Positions 8,408 through 17,523 of a stretch of DNA of 64,000 nucleotides are shown piece after piece (position 1 is the stretch's first letter; each line of letters begins with the position of its first letter). A model generated the notes under the pieces. It had not been told where the DNA came from and made no database searches. It saw only the letters and a program-made list of their open reading frames with translations. Both the position numbers and the translations under genes were made by a program. Source of the DNA: Acidobacteriota bacterium. Its GTDB lineage: Bacteria > Acidobacteriota > Terriglobia > Terriglobales > Acidobacteriaceae. The stretch covers positions 1 through 64,000 of the forward strand of contig JABDBE010000006.1 in NCBI GenBank assembly GCA_013288805.1. Reading direction: 5' to 3'.

Positions 8408-8461
8408 CGAATCAAGTTTCCCCATCAGGGCTCGAAAAACAAAGGTCAAAGGAGAATAACG

Positions 8462-9529
8462 ATGGCAAAAATGTATTACGACAACGATGCCGACCTGGCG
8501 CTCATTCGGGGCAAGAAAGTCGCGGTGATCGGATACGGTTCACAGGGTCACGCACATGCTCTCAATCTTCACGACAGCGGAGTCGAAGTCGTGGTGGCGC
8601 TTTCCGAGACAAGCAAATCACGCGCCCGGGCTGAGGCTGAAGGACTTCGCGTGGTCTCCCCTACTCAAGCTGCGGTCTGGGGAGATGTCATCGTTTTTCT
8701 TGCGCCCGACACAACGCAGCCGGCCATTTACCGGGATGCCGTTGCACCCAACCTGACTGCGGGGAAAACGCTTTTCTTCGCCCACGGTTTTAACATCCAC
8801 TTCGCGACCATCCAACCGCCTATTGACGTGGATGTAATCATGATTGCCCCGAAAGCTCCGGGCCATCGTGTGCGCGAAGTCTTTATCGACGGCGGTGGAA
8901 CCCCTGGCTTGCTGGCTGTCTATCAAGATGCGAGCGGCTCGGCGAAGGCTTTAGCTCTTTCCTACGCAAAAGCGCTGGGATGCACACGAGCCGGGGTCAT
9001 CGAGACTACATTCAGCGAGGAAACCGAAACCGATCTCTTCGGTGAGCAGGCCGTGCTCTGCGGCGGCGTGAGCGCGCTGGTCAAGGCTGGCTTTGAAACT
9101 CTCGTCGAAGCGGGTTACCAACCTGAGATCGCTTACTTCGAGTGCATGCACGAACTCAAGCTGATTGTGGATCTGATGTATCGCGGCGGTTTGAACTACA
9201 TGCGGTACTCCATCAGCGACACTGCCGAGCACGGCGATTACACTGGCGGCCCGCAGCTGATCACTGACGAAACGCGAAAGACCATGCGACGCATGCTGGG
9301 CGAGATTCAGCGCGGTGAATACGCCCGCGAGTGGATCGCGGAAGACGAAGCGGGACGTCCGTGGTTCAACGCCACCCGCAAGAGTGAGCAAACTCATCCC
9401 ATCGAGCAAGTAGGAGGACGCTTGCGCGAGCTCATGACGTTCTTGGACCCGGTGCGGATTACGCCGGACGGGAGTCCGGAGAAAACCTCTCAGCCAACGG
9501 CCGAGTTCGTCTCGAGCGGCGCGGATTGA
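8462..9529 (+). CDS. ilvC: Ketol-acid reductoisomerase (class I)
   Basis: Mg- and NAD(P)H-dependent isomerisation and reduction of acetolactate or acetohydroxybutyrate, the second common step. 355 aa, the short class I form. Rossmann motif [15 protein letters not shown] near residue 22; cofactor-loop residues in [10 protein letters not shown] suggest NADPH by the usual Ser/Lys-Arg rule; metal-binding Asp/Glu in [14 protein letters not shown] near 190; [17 protein letters not shown] near 220. Start ATG 8462 has AAAGGAG 8 nt upstream. With ilvD, ilvB and ilvH it covers the shared route from pyruvate to 2-keto-isovalerate; ilvE, ilvA and leu genes are not in the window. Confidence 0.96.
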   Translation: MAKMYYDNDADLALIRGKKVAVIGYGSQGHAHALNLHDSGVEVVVALSETSKSRARAEAEGLRVVSPTQAAVWGDVIVFLAPDTTQPAIYRDAVAPNLTAGKTLFFAHGFNIHFATIQPPIDVDVIMIAPKAPGHRVREVFIDGGGTPGLLAVYQDASGSAKALALSYAKALGCTRAGVIETTFSEETETDLFGEQAVLCGGVSALVKAGFETLVEAGYQPEIAYFECMHELKLIVDLMYRGGLNYMRYSISDTAEHGDYTGGPQLITDETRKTMRRMLGEIQRGEYAREWIAEDEAGRPWFNATRKSEQTHPIEQVGGRLRELMTFLDPVRITPDGSPEKTSQPTAEFVSSGAD

Positions 9530-9547
9530 GAAGGAGAGGTAGAACCC

Positions 9548-9922
9548 ATGCATGTATACGACTGGAATTTAATGCAACCAGAGGCGGTGACAGAACTGTA
9601 CCGGCGCACCGTTGCGCAAGGAGAGAAGATGAGCATCGCCCGGCTCGAGGTCACCAAGGGTTCATCCACCCGGTCCCATCGTCACGAGAATGAAGAAGTC
9701 ATCATTCTGTTGAAAGGGTGTTGGCGATTTCACTTTGTTACCGGGGACGTCATGCTGCGGCCCAATCAAATGTTGACCATTACTCCGGGAGCGGAACATT
9801 CGTCCGAGGTGTTGGAAGATGTCGTCGCGATCGATGTATGCAGCCCTGCGCGAGAAGATTGGCTCACAGGTGCTGATCACACGCTGCACAACGATCCTGA
9901 CCAGTGCTTGTGGGGCGTTTAG
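9548..9922 (+). CDS. Cupin-domain protein
   Basis: A 124-aa single-domain cupin. The metal-binding motif 1 is clear: [20 protein letters not shown] (around residues 38-57), with two His and a Glu; motif 2, [18 protein letters not shown], is near residue 80 and keeps its His. Such proteins may be dioxygenases, isomerases or ligand sensors, and nothing here settles which. Start ATG 9548 with GGAGAGGT upstream. It sits 18 bp after ilvC and just before the DAHP synthase, so it may be the tail of the ilv transcript. Confidence 0.8.
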   Translation: MHVYDWNLMQPEAVTELYRRTVAQGEKMSIARLEVTKGSSTRSHRHENEEVIILLKGCWRFHFVTGDVMLRPNQMLTITPGAEHSSEVLEDVVAIDVCSPAREDWLTGADHTLHNDPDQCLWGV

Positions 9923-9962
9923 TCGGCTGAGTAAGTGCCGTCGAAAGAGAAACGGAAGCCAC

Positions 9963-10973
9963 ATGATAATCAACATGCGGGAGCGCGCGACGGAAGCTGA
10001 GCTCCAACACGTGATCGATCGCGTGAAGGAGGCGGGATATCAGGCGCACCTCACGCGAGGCGAAGAGCGCGCCATCGTCGCCGCAGTGGGCAGTGGCGGA
10101 CGCCGGCACGAGTTGGAGGCGCTCGCGGCAGCTCCTGGAGTCGACGGCGTGGTGGCGATCGCGCAGCCCTTCAAGCTGGTAAGCCGCCAGGTGAAGCCTC
10201 ATCGTACTGTTGTCAACGTCGGTGGAGTGCAGATCGGAGACGGAAGCTTCGTCGTGATTGCGGGTCCGTGCTCAGTCGAATCGCGAGAGCAACTCTTTTC
10301 GACGGCGCGCGCCGTGAAGGCTGGGGGAGCTCGATTGCTCCGCGGGGGTGCTTACAAGCCGCGCACTTCTCCTTATGAATTTCAGGGCTTGGGTGTGGAA
10401 GCGTTGTGGCTGCTTGCGGAAGCGCGCCAAGAGACTGGTCTTCCGGTCGTCACTGAGGTCATGAGCACCGAAGATGTGGACGTGATTTGCGAACATGCCG
10501 ACCTCTTGCAAGTCGGCGCGCGCAACATGCAGAATTTCGCATTGCTGCGCCGCCTGGCGAAAGTAGACAAGCCGGTGCTTTTGAAGCGCGGCCCTTCGGC
10601 CAGTGTGAAGGAGTGGCTCCTGGCGGCAGAGTACCTCGTGGCGGGCGGGAACCCCAATGTTGTTCTGTGCGAGCGCGGCATCAAGACTTTTGAAACGGAA
10701 ACTCGGAACACGCTGGATCTGGCATCGATCGCGCTGGCCCGGGAATTAACTCATCTTCCGGTGATTGCTGACCCTTCGCATGGAACCGGCCGCCCCAGCC
10801 TGATTGCTCCCATGTCTCGCGCGGCGGCGGCTCTCGGAGCCGATGGGTTGATGGTCGAAGTTCATCCTTGCCCCGAGCGAGCTTTGTCGGACGGCCCTCA
10901 ATCGCTAGACCTTCCAGGCTTTTCGCAACTTATGCGCAGGCTGTCAGAGCCTTTGCGAGCAGTTGAGACCTAA
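9963..10973 (+). CDS. aroF: 3-deoxy-7-phosphoheptulonate (DAHP) synthase, type I-beta
   Basis: Condenses phosphoenolpyruvate and erythrose 4-phosphate, the entry step of the shikimate pathway. 336 aa from ATG 9963: an N-terminal ferredoxin-like regulatory domain (residues 1-70), then the barrel with [53 protein letters not shown] and [10 protein letters not shown]. The N-terminal extension is as in the Thermotoga-type enzyme, where tyrosine or phenylalanine binds there. The ORF can be extended left to 9819, but that overlaps the cupin gene. Distance and orientation allow readthrough from ilv. Confidence 0.93.
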   Translation: MIINMRERATEAELQHVIDRVKEAGYQAHLTRGEERAIVAAVGSGGRRHELEALAAAPGVDGVVAIAQPFKLVSRQVKPHRTVVNVGGVQIGDGSFVVIAGPCSVESREQLFSTARAVKAGGARLLRGGAYKPRTSPYEFQGLGVEALWLLAEARQETGLPVVTEVMSTEDVDVICEHADLLQVGARNMQNFALLRRLAKVDKPVLLKRGPSASVKEWLLAAEYLVAGGNPNVVLCERGIKTFETETRNTLDLASIALARELTHLPVIADPSHGTGRPSLIAPMSRAAAALGADGLMVEVHPCPERALSDGPQSLDLPGFSQLMRRLSEPLRAVET

Positions 10974-11070
10974 CCTAGCATAGCCCGTCACTGCGCTGCC
11001 AAATTCCGCCTCCCGGCACGCCGCAAGCGCCATTTGCTGGCCAATCCTGCGGCTGGGATACGGCTTCCGA

Positions 11071-11076
11071 TATACT
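11071..11076 (+). promoter_or_regulatory. -10 box TATACT, next to the nuoI start
   Basis: TATACT at 11071-11076 matches the consensus in 5 of 6 bases. The usual 7-nt distance puts the transcription start at about 11083, two bases before ATG 11085. No -35 of quality is seen. If active, it would give a leaderless message. Confidence 0.4.
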
Positions 11077-11084
11077 AAGTGTGT

Positions 11085-11615
11085 ATGCCAGTCTTGAAGA
11101 ACATTGCGGCCATCGCCAAGGGCATGAGCATCACGTTCATGGAGATGTTCCAACCCACGCAAGTAGAGAACTATCCTGACGGGCCGGGACCGCTTCGCGG
11201 CGCCAAGTTTCAAGAGCGTTTTCGCGGCGTTCACGTCCTGCAGCGTGACGAGAATGGATTGGAGAAATGCGTTGCCTGTTTCCTGTGCGCGGCGTCTTGC
11301 CCCTCGAATTGCATTTACATCGAGGCGGCGGAGAACACAGCCGAGCAGCGGGTGAGCGGAGCGGAGCGCTACGCCAAGGTTTATAACATCGACTACAATC
11401 GATGTATCTTCTGCGGATATTGCGTCGAGGCGTGCCCCACGGATGCGATCACTCACGGGCATGGTTTCGAACTCGCCAGCTTTAACGCCAGCAATTTGGT
11501 TTACCGCAAAGAACAGATGCTGGCCCCCCGGCCAGCACACATGGGGGCCAACGCGGTATTCAATCAAGCTGAGGTGGCGGATGGCGCACCGGCATTGCCG
11601 GTTCCAGGGGTTTAG
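11085..11615 (+). CDS. nuoI: NuoI-type 2x[4Fe-4S] ferredoxin (orphan complex I subunit homologue)
   Basis: 176 aa. Two cysteine sets typical of NADH-quinone oxidoreductase subunit I: C62, C65, C68, C72 (CVACFLCAASCP) and C107, C110, C113, C117 (CIFCGYCVEACP), each able to hold a [4Fe-4S] cluster. The segment EMFQPTQVENYPDGP after an N-terminal amphipathic helix is as in NuoI. No other nuo gene is nearby, so it either serves a complex I encoded elsewhere or another electron-transfer complex. There is no clear Shine-Dalgarno sequence. A second, more divergent copy is at 21309. Confidence 0.85.
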   Translation: MPVLKNIAAIAKGMSITFMEMFQPTQVENYPDGPGPLRGAKFQERFRGVHVLQRDENGLEKCVACFLCAASCPSNCIYIEAAENTAEQRVSGAERYAKVYNIDYNRCIFCGYCVEACPTDAITHGHGFELASFNASNLVYRKEQMLAPRPAHMGANAVFNQAEVADGAPALPVPGV

Positions 11616-11671
11616 GGTTTTCAGTTTCGGTGCGAAAGCAAGATACGCCGATCCCCCACCGAGGACCCGGC

Positions 11672-11984
11672 CCACTTAATCGTCGAATGTTTGCTGACCT
11701 ACAGGGCAGCGAGAAGCGTACCTCAAAAGCGTTGCACATGGCGAAGGGCTACGGCACGGCGGTGATCGCGCTCACCGCCGATGAAGATGGCATGGCCCTG
11801 ACTGCCGAGAAAAACGCAATCGCCAAATGTCTTTATGATCTCGCGACGACGAAGTCCGGCGTTCGCCACGTGGACATTATTTTCAACGCGCTAACCCTGC
11901 TGATTTCGACTGGGTAAGAGGAATACCGCTCGGCAAGGATCGGAGTTTGCACCGTTTCAAGAAACGACACCAGGTCACGGCAGG
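11672..11984 (+). pseudogene. metH: metH (cobalamin-dependent methionine synthase) fragment, pterin-binding domain
   Basis: A remnant of the methyltetrahydrofolate-binding domain. The frame contains GYGTAVIALTADEDGMALTAE followed by HVDIIFNALTLLISTG, which lines up with the family pattern ...GAAVVALTIDEEGQARTAE ... DIIFDxLTFxISTGQEE. The Q of STGQEEY is a TAA here at 11915-11917, and the same frame then reads EEYRS. A frameshift later, KKRHQVTAG (about 11960-11984) resembles the following KRRHPQVQTTLG. There is no start region, no rest of the barrel and no B12 domain, so it is a decayed internal piece of a 1200-aa gene. Assignment is from memory of the family. Confidence 0.65.
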
Positions 11985-11998
11985 TTAGGGAAACACGG

Positions 11999-12283
11999 TT
12001 GAAAGGCATACTCCTCCGCATTGCTGGCGCTGCCGTTTTACTGGCGTCGTTCACATACGCCGGCGACTATCTTGTTGTCCGCTTTAAGATTCCCCAAGGC
12101 CGCGATCCGTTTTCTACGGTGACCATCCAGCCCTATTATGCGATTCAGCAAAAGAATGGCAGGACAGAATACGACTATCCCCCGCCAGAAAACCAGGTAT
12201 GCGTTCGTTCGCTGTTTCCTCACTTCGGCTACGCCCCGTGCTGGTACGTGAAGCGGCACACGGACGTGCGGATTGACATCTAA
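11999..12283 (+). CDS. Small secreted protein of unknown function (94 aa)
   Basis: Starts with TTG at 11999, preceded by AGGGAA. The N-terminus MKGILLRIAGAAVLLASFTYAG is a signal peptide or membrane anchor. The rest is a short periplasmic domain rich in Tyr and Pro (TVTIQPYYAIQQKNGRTEYDY) with two Cys (near residues 68 and 81) that could form a disulphide, and a C-terminus in VKRHTDVRIDI. I recognise no named family. It lies directly after the metH remnant and before a lactate dehydrogenase, with no obvious link to either. Confidence 0.6.
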   Translation: MKGILLRIAGAAVLLASFTYAGDYLVVRFKIPQGRDPFSTVTIQPYYAIQQKNGRTEYDYPPPENQVCVRSLFPHFGYAPCWYVKRHTDVRIDI

Positions 12284-12364
12284 CTGTTCGGTTTTCTCTT
12301 CTTTCGTTTTCCGGTGTTAACATAGCTAGCCTGTTTTGAGGAATTGCAGCTACTGGAATCGCCG

Positions 12365-13555
12365 ATGACCAGAGCATCCCGTGCAGTCGCCTCTCCCCGC
12401 GTGGTGAGCATCGAGGATTTTCGTCCCATTGCGCGCTGCCGGCTGCCCAAGCCAGTTTTCGACTATCTGGACGGAGGCGCCGAGGGCGAGGTTACGCTCC
12501 GCGAGAACTGCCGTGCTTTCGAGGACATTACCTTCCGCCCACGTCATGCCGTTGTCCCCGAAAGTTGTGAGCTGTGTACGCAGGTTCTGGGCTTCAATCT
12601 TTCGCTACCGTTTTTGCTCGCTCCTGTCGGTTACAGCCGTCTGATGCATCCAGGTGGGGAAGTCGCAGCCGCGCGGGCGGCCGGCGCGGCGGGCACTGCT
12701 TACATTCTGTCCACCATTTCCGGGCACAAGCTCGAGGATGTCAAAGCGGCATCCAGCGGTCCGGTGTTCTATCAGCTATATCTGATGGGTGGTCGCAGCG
12801 CAGCCGAGGCTGTGATCGAAAGGGCGCAGGCCGCCGGATTCTCCGCTTTGGTGCTCACCATTGATACGCCGGTGTCCGGTATGCGGGAGCGGGATTTCCG
12901 CAATGGCACGAAGGAGTTAATCAGTGGCGGCCTGTTGGCGAAAATCCCTTTTCTCCCACACTTACTGATGCACCCAGGATGGCTGTTCAGCTTTCTGCGC
13001 GATGGCGGCTTGCCCGGACTTCCGAATGTCGTCATTCCCGGGCAGGGACCGATGACACTAGTCGACATCAACGCGGCCTTGGCCCGTGCGGCAGTTACCT
13101 GGAATGACTTGCGTTGGATTCGTGAGCACTGGCGCGGACCGATCGTGGTTAAAGGTGTCCTGACCGGAGACGATGCTCGTCGCGCTGCCGATGAGGGCGC
13201 AGCGGCCGTGGTGGTTTCGAATCACGGTGGACGGCAACTTGATTGTGTTCCAGCTTCGCTGAGAGCCTTGCCCGAAGTTGTAAAAGCCGTGAACGGACAA
13301 GTCGAAGTGCTCATGGACGGAGGTATTCGTCGAGGCACCGATGTGATCAAAGCCATCTGCCTGGGCGCGCGCGTTGTTTTGTGCGGTCGGGCGTATGCCT
13401 ACGGCCTCGCGGCGGCTGGTGAAGCTGGCGTGACGCGTGCGATTGAGATTTTACGAACTGACGTGGATCGTACGCTACGCCTGCTCGGCTGCCCGTCCAT
13501 CGCAGCTCTGGATCGTTCGTACGTGAATATTCCAAAGAGCTGGGAGTGGAGTTGA
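12365..13555 (+). CDS. lldD: FMN-dependent alpha-hydroxy-acid dehydrogenase (probable L-lactate dehydrogenase)
   Basis: 396-aa member of the L-lactate dehydrogenase / glycolate oxidase / mandelate dehydrogenase family, oxidising a 2-hydroxy acid and passing electrons to quinone or oxygen. Seen: YLDGGAEGEVTLRENCRAF, APVGYSRLMHPGGE, TIDTPVSGMRERDFRNG, IVVKGVLTGDDARRA with the FMN lysine, the catalytic SNHGGRQLD (His and Arg), and DGGIRRGTDVIKA with the phosphate-binding Arg. Substrate is inferred as lactate because a lactate permease follows 91 bp later in the same direction; glycolate is also possible. ATG 12365 is chosen over TTG 12344, whose SD would be too close. Confidence 0.85.
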   Translation: MTRASRAVASPRVVSIEDFRPIARCRLPKPVFDYLDGGAEGEVTLRENCRAFEDITFRPRHAVVPESCELCTQVLGFNLSLPFLLAPVGYSRLMHPGGEVAAARAAGAAGTAYILSTISGHKLEDVKAASSGPVFYQLYLMGGRSAAEAVIERAQAAGFSALVLTIDTPVSGMRERDFRNGTKELISGGLLAKIPFLPHLLMHPGWLFSFLRDGGLPGLPNVVIPGQGPMTLVDINAALARAAVTWNDLRWIREHWRGPIVVKGVLTGDDARRAADEGAAAVVVSNHGGRQLDCVPASLRALPEVVKAVNGQVEVLMDGGIRRGTDVIKAICLGARVVLCGRAYAYGLAAAGEAGVTRAIEILRTDVDRTLRLLGCPSIAALDRSYVNIPKSWEWS

Positions 13556-13646
13556 TGCCTGCGGCAAGCACTTTGTAAAGCGTTTCTGGATAGATAATTT
13601 CGCAGTCTAATCAAGCGGCGCGCTGTCTTCGCGAAGGGAGCAGGTC

Positions 13647-15416
13647 ATGCATTGGACCCAAGCCTACGATCCGTTTGGTCAGTGGTGGCTCTCCACGCTG
13701 GTGGCCGGGCTTCCGATCGTCGTGCTCTTTAGTCTCTTGGCCGGATTCAAGGTGAAGCCACACTGGTGCGCCATCGCAGGCGCTCTGACGGCGATGGCAG
13801 TTGCAATTCTGTTTTTCAAGATGCCACTGGCCCTGGCCGCAATGAGCTTCGGATATGGCGTGGCCTTCGGTCTGCTTAAGATCGCATGGATCGTTCTTGC
13901 CGCTGTCTATCTGTATGACATCTCGGTCGAGACCGGGCAGTTCGAAATCATGAAGGAATCGATTGCTGGAATCACTGCCGACCGCCGGTTGCAAGTTCTG
14001 TTGGTCGCGTTTTGTTTCGGAGCTTTCATCGAAGGCACGGCCGGTTTCGGCGCGCCCGTGGCTATAGCCGGGGCGTTTATGATCGGGCTCGGGTTCAGGC
14101 CTTTTCACGCGGCTGCGTTGAATTTAATTGCCAATACCGCGCCGGTAGCGTGGGGCGGCATCGGCACGCCAATTCACACCCTTGCGGCCGTCACCGCTCT
14201 ACCTGAATCTGATCTCAACGCCATGATTGGCCGCATCCTTCCTTTTACAGCAGTCATTGTTCCATTCTGGCTGGTGCGTACCATGGTGGGTTGGCAGGAA
14301 ACTTTCGAGGTGCTTCCTGCCATTCTGGTGGTCGGATTCTCGTTTGCTCTCACCCAGTTCTTTTGGTCGAACTATGTCGATAGCAACCTAGTCGACATCA
14401 TGGGCGGCGTGGTCTCGATCATTGCTGTTGTACTCTTCCTTCGCTTTTGGAAACCGAAAAAGATCTGGCGCTTCGATTACGACCAAGACGCAATCGCTCT
14501 GCCGCCACCCGCCTCCGAGATCGCGGACCAGGTTGGCGGGGAGTGGACGGCAGAGAAGTTTGACGGATATGTGAAAGTGCATCCTTACAGCCTGGGGCAA
14601 GTCTTGAGAGCGTGGATGCCTTTTGCCATCCTGTCCGTCTTTGTGCTGCTGTGGGGGCTTCCATCGATTAAGCTCGCGATGAACCGAGCCACTACGCCCG
14701 CTTTTCGGGTTGTGCTGCCAGATGGCAAACCTCGACCAGGTCCGGCTGGTTGGGATGTGCCTTATCTACACAACGCGGTATATCGCGCCGCGCCGGTCGT
14801 GACCAAGCCCACTGCCGAGCCAGCGAGATACGATTTCAACTGGCTGTCGGCAACTGGGACCGGCTGTTTCTTCGCCGCGATCGTCTCCGGACTTCTGTTG
14901 GGCCTGCGGCCGCTTCAACTCCTGAAAGTTTTCTGGCGCACCTTGGTGCGAATGAGGCTGGCGATGATCGCGATCTCATTCATGCTGGGTCTGGGCTACG
15001 TGACCCGGTATTCGGGCCTGGACGCGGTGCTGGGTCTTGCCTTCACCCGCACAGGGTGGCTCTATCCATTTTTCGGCACATTTCTGGGCTGGCTGGGAGT
15101 TGCGCTCACCGGCAGCGATACGGCTTCCAACGCGCTCTTTGGAAGTTTGCAGCGAATCACGTCTCAGCAGCTCGGCATCGACCCGGTTCTTATGTGCGCG
15201 GCCAATAGCGCCGGCGGAGTCATGGGGAAAATGGTCGATGCACAATCCATTACGATTGCCACGGCTGCCACCGAACAAGTCGGTAACGAAGGAATCATTT
15301 TTCGTTTTGTGGTTTGGCATTCGGTAGCTCTAGGGGCCATCGTTGGAATTATCGTCATGCTCTATGCCTACATCTTCCGCTGGGCTGTGCCGCATGGCCT
15401 GACGTTCGTGAAATAG
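13647..15416 (+). CDS. lldP: L-lactate permease (LctP family)
   Basis: 589-aa inner-membrane proton-coupled 2-hydroxy-carboxylate transporter with 12-14 hydrophobic segments. LctP features: FGAFIEGTAGFGAPVAIAGAFM near residue 125, NTAPVAWGGIGTPI near 162, and late AMIAISFMLGLGYVTRYSG with GWLGVALTGSDTASNALFGSLQ, then NSAGGVMGKMVDAQSITIA. An insert of some 100 polar residues at about 275-400 is larger than in the E. coli protein. Start ATG 13647 has GGGAGCAGGT upstream. Paired with the alpha-hydroxy-acid dehydrogenase, it suggests lactate or glycolate uptake and oxidation. Confidence 0.92.
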   Translation: MHWTQAYDPFGQWWLSTLVAGLPIVVLFSLLAGFKVKPHWCAIAGALTAMAVAILFFKMPLALAAMSFGYGVAFGLLKIAWIVLAAVYLYDISVETGQFEIMKESIAGITADRRLQVLLVAFCFGAFIEGTAGFGAPVAIAGAFMIGLGFRPFHAAALNLIANTAPVAWGGIGTPIHTLAAVTALPESDLNAMIGRILPFTAVIVPFWLVRTMVGWQETFEVLPAILVVGFSFALTQFFWSNYVDSNLVDIMGGVVSIIAVVLFLRFWKPKKIWRFDYDQDAIALPPPASEIADQVGGEWTAEKFDGYVKVHPYSLGQVLRAWMPFAILSVFVLLWGLPSIKLAMNRATTPAFRVVLPDGKPRPGPAGWDVPYLHNAVYRAAPVVTKPTAEPARYDFNWLSATGTGCFFAAIVSGLLLGLRPLQLLKVFWRTLVRMRLAMIAISFMLGLGYVTRYSGLDAVLGLAFTRTGWLYPFFGTFLGWLGVALTGSDTASNALFGSLQRITSQQLGIDPVLMCAANSAGGVMGKMVDAQSITIATAATEQVGNEGIIFRFVVWHSVALGAIVGIIVMLYAYIFRWAVPHGLTFVK

Positions 15417-15493
15417 GACCAGGCTAGAACGGCTCTGCCAGACGGTCCAACCGCCTGGTCGGATTTCCGCTCTCCCTGTGCGCGATTCGGGTA

Positions 15494-15499
15494 TATAAT
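15494..15499 (+). promoter_or_regulatory. -10 box TATAAT upstream of the secreted HExxE protein
   Basis: A perfect TATAAT at 15494-15499 without a clear -35. Transcription from it would leave a leader of about 120 nt before ATG 15626; the leader contains a small hairpin GTCCGT-TGCTCAG-ACGGAC around 15563-15581. Confidence 0.4.
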
Positions 15500-15625
15500 T
15501 CTGTCCGCCCGGGTGCTCCCCCGGTCATCTCCTGTGACTACGCCTGCCACCGGGAGAAAATTGTCCGTTGCTCAGACGGACTTCTGGAAAGCGTATCCGA
15601 AGTCGACAAACTCACGAGGTGTCCA

Positions 15626-16864
15626 ATGGAACGCAAAGCGTTATTGCTTTTCTTCTCGGCCACACTTTTGTGGTCTGCTGCCACGACCGTAGCTTATGCG
15701 CAGGATCCTGCTGCGCAAGATCACGCGAGACTCAGAGCCTACACCACTGTTATGCCTCATTCGGGTAGGGCGTTGAGCCAGCGCAGCCCAAACAGCTCCA
15801 TGCTCCCTTTGTGGACCTTCAATGTTTCCTCAACCCGAGACCACAATAACTACTCTGGCGTGATGGTAGGACGCAATCCCTTTGGCGAAGAACGAAATCA
15901 GCATGTCAACGTGCCGACCCAGATTGTTCCCGTGGTAATTACGACCAACTTGATTGGAACTCACGTTAATTTCAAGACCGGTAAAGTTACCACCAAGCCC
16001 GGCGTGACCACCCTCAACCCCACAGTGGCAAACACGGCGTGCCTGACTGCGCCGAACGATGTTCCGCTGACTCTGTATCGGCAGTCACCCATCATTCAGT
16101 CGGCGAGCTTTACATTTGGCGGCACCCACGTGGGAACCACGCAATACGTGGATGCCTTCCAGCGGGCCAATTTCTGGCTCTACGGCACCCAGAAGAATGA
16201 TTACCATGTAATGCTCCACCCGGTCACGACTACCCACACGGTCTATATCAACGTGCCGGCAGCCGACGGCCTGGCCTTGGCTACCAACTCCCTTGGCAAT
16301 CCGCCCTTCTGCGCACCGCTGGGGATTATCGACATCAACTGGTTCGACGCGTATTTGGACAGTACGATCATCCCTGCGCTCTATTCGCAAGGAGTAAATC
16401 CCGGCTCGCTGCCCATTTTCCTCCTCGCGAACGTTGTGATGGCTTCTCCGGTCACCAACATCAACACCTGCTGCATTCTGGGCTACCACGGCACCACCAG
16501 CTTACCCATTCAGACTTATTCGCCGATGGATTTCGACACAACTGGCGTGTTTGGAGCCACGATCTTTGATACCTCGGTCTCTGCGCACGAGGTAGCGGAG
16601 TGGATGAACGATCCTTTCGGAAACAATCCCGTGCCCGCTTGGGGGCATATCGGACAACAAACGGGTTGCCAGAACAACCTTGAGGTGGGCGATCCGTTAA
16701 CAGGGACCGACATCCCGACAGTGACCATGCCCAACGGCTACGCATACCATCTGCAGGAGTTGGCGTTCTTCTCCTGGTTCTTCGGCGCACCCTCTATCGC
16801 CGTCAACGGTTGGTTTTCTGATAACAACACTTTCACGACCGATGCAGGGCCGCCGTGTATGTAA
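15626..16864 (+). CDS. Secreted protein with HExxE metallopeptidase-like motif
   Basis: 412 aa with a signal peptide ending AYAQ (residues 1-26). The mature part is rich in Thr, Asn and Pro, like an exported globular domain. Near the C-terminus H321-E322-V-A-E325-WMNDP is followed by E353-VGD, which resembles the HE[LIV]AE...DP...E[IV]GD pattern of some secreted zinc-peptidase-like proteins, in which the third ligand is a later Glu. Cys pairs at 282-283 and elsewhere may be oxidised. I cannot place the N-terminal 300 residues. Preceded by a perfect -10 box and followed by a hairpin, so probably monocistronic. Peptidase activity is an inference. Confidence 0.68.
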   Translation: MERKALLLFFSATLLWSAATTVAYAQDPAAQDHARLRAYTTVMPHSGRALSQRSPNSSMLPLWTFNVSSTRDHNNYSGVMVGRNPFGEERNQHVNVPTQIVPVVITTNLIGTHVNFKTGKVTTKPGVTTLNPTVANTACLTAPNDVPLTLYRQSPIIQSASFTFGGTHVGTTQYVDAFQRANFWLYGTQKNDYHVMLHPVTTTHTVYINVPAADGLALATNSLGNPPFCAPLGIIDINWFDAYLDSTIIPALYSQGVNPGSLPIFLLANVVMASPVTNINTCCILGYHGTTSLPIQTYSPMDFDTTGVFGATIFDTSVSAHEVAEWMNDPFGNNPVPAWGHIGQQTGCQNNLEVGDPLTGTDIPTVTMPNGYAYHLQELAFFSWFFGAPSIAVNGWFSDNNTFTTDAGPPCM

Positions 16865-16879
16865 GACCGGATCCAACGC

Positions 16880-16908
16880 AAAGGGTGGGCCCCCGCGGCC
16901 CATCCTTT
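16880..16908 (+). terminator. Terminator-like hairpin after the HExxE protein
   Basis: A 12-bp stem, 16880-16891 with 16897-16908, with one G-T pair and a 5-nt loop, 15 bp after the stop. No T tract follows, so its termination strength is uncertain; it may be one of the many palindromic repeats of this genome. Confidence 0.5.
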
Positions 16909-17005
16909 GCCCGCACTCCAGATCCTCATCTCCTATTTAGCTCGGGCCGATGTGGCCGAGAGCTTCCCTGATAAAATGAAAATAGATCGAATCGACCAGT
17001 GGCGC

Positions 17006-17095
17006 GGAGAGATGGCCGAGTGGCTGAAGGCGCGCGCCTCGAAAGCGTGTATACCTTTACGGGTATCGGGGGTTCGAATCCCTCTCTCTCCGCCA
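17006..17095 (+). tRNA. tRNA-Ser (anticodon CGA)
   Basis: A 90-nt class II tRNA. Acceptor GGAGAGA (17006-17012) pairs with TCTCTCC (17085-17091), discriminator G and encoded CCA at 17093-17095. D-arm GGCCGAGTGGCTGAAGG; anticodon stem-loop with loop CTCGAAA, anticodon CGA, reading UCG; the long variable arm characteristic of serine tRNAs is present; T-arm GGGGGTTCGAATCCCTC. All expected pairs form apart from ordinary G-U pairs. Confidence 0.96.
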
Positions 17096-17523
17096 GTTAA
17101 GTCCGGCTGATGTCAATAACTTACAGTTTTCGGTAGACCCCGCCGTCCAGAATTTGCATTTCTCATAGATGAGCGCCTGATTCTATTGACACCTGAACAA
17201 TCGCTGATTCGCACTCGATTGTGAACCACGTATGTCTGCAGCTCGTCGTTGTAGAGTCACCCCTGATTTCTTCTGTTTTGTAATTCTGGCCGGAACCCGT
17301 GCGCTCAATCCAGTGGATGGCAAGACGGATGCATCTCGGCACCGCTGAGGAAAACTGTGCGGTACGCCCAGCTCGGATGCACCGCTGGCCATGCTAGGGA
17401 GCAGGCCAAGCGAATGTAGGAGTCGCGGTAAGTTTCGTTTTACATCGCATGTGCACGCCATATCCCGAGAAATTCCAGCAAGGCCAACCCGTTTTTAATT
17501 CACTTCAACTGAGGAGGATGCTC
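17096..17523 (+). other. Intergenic stretch without a recognised gene
   Basis: 428 bp between tRNA-Ser and the repeat protein. The open frames here are short and lack ribosome-binding sites. The last 20 bp hold the GAGGAGG site of the next gene. No integrase or direct repeat of the tRNA end was seen, so there is no sign of an integrated element. Confidence 0.6.

Noticed and set aside
10944..11675. 243-aa minus-strand ORF opposite nuoI
   Set aside because: Shadow of nuoI; no signal for translation.
17006..17523. tRNA-Ser as an integration site for a mobile element
   Set aside because: No integrase, no partial tRNA repeat and no phage-like genes next to it.
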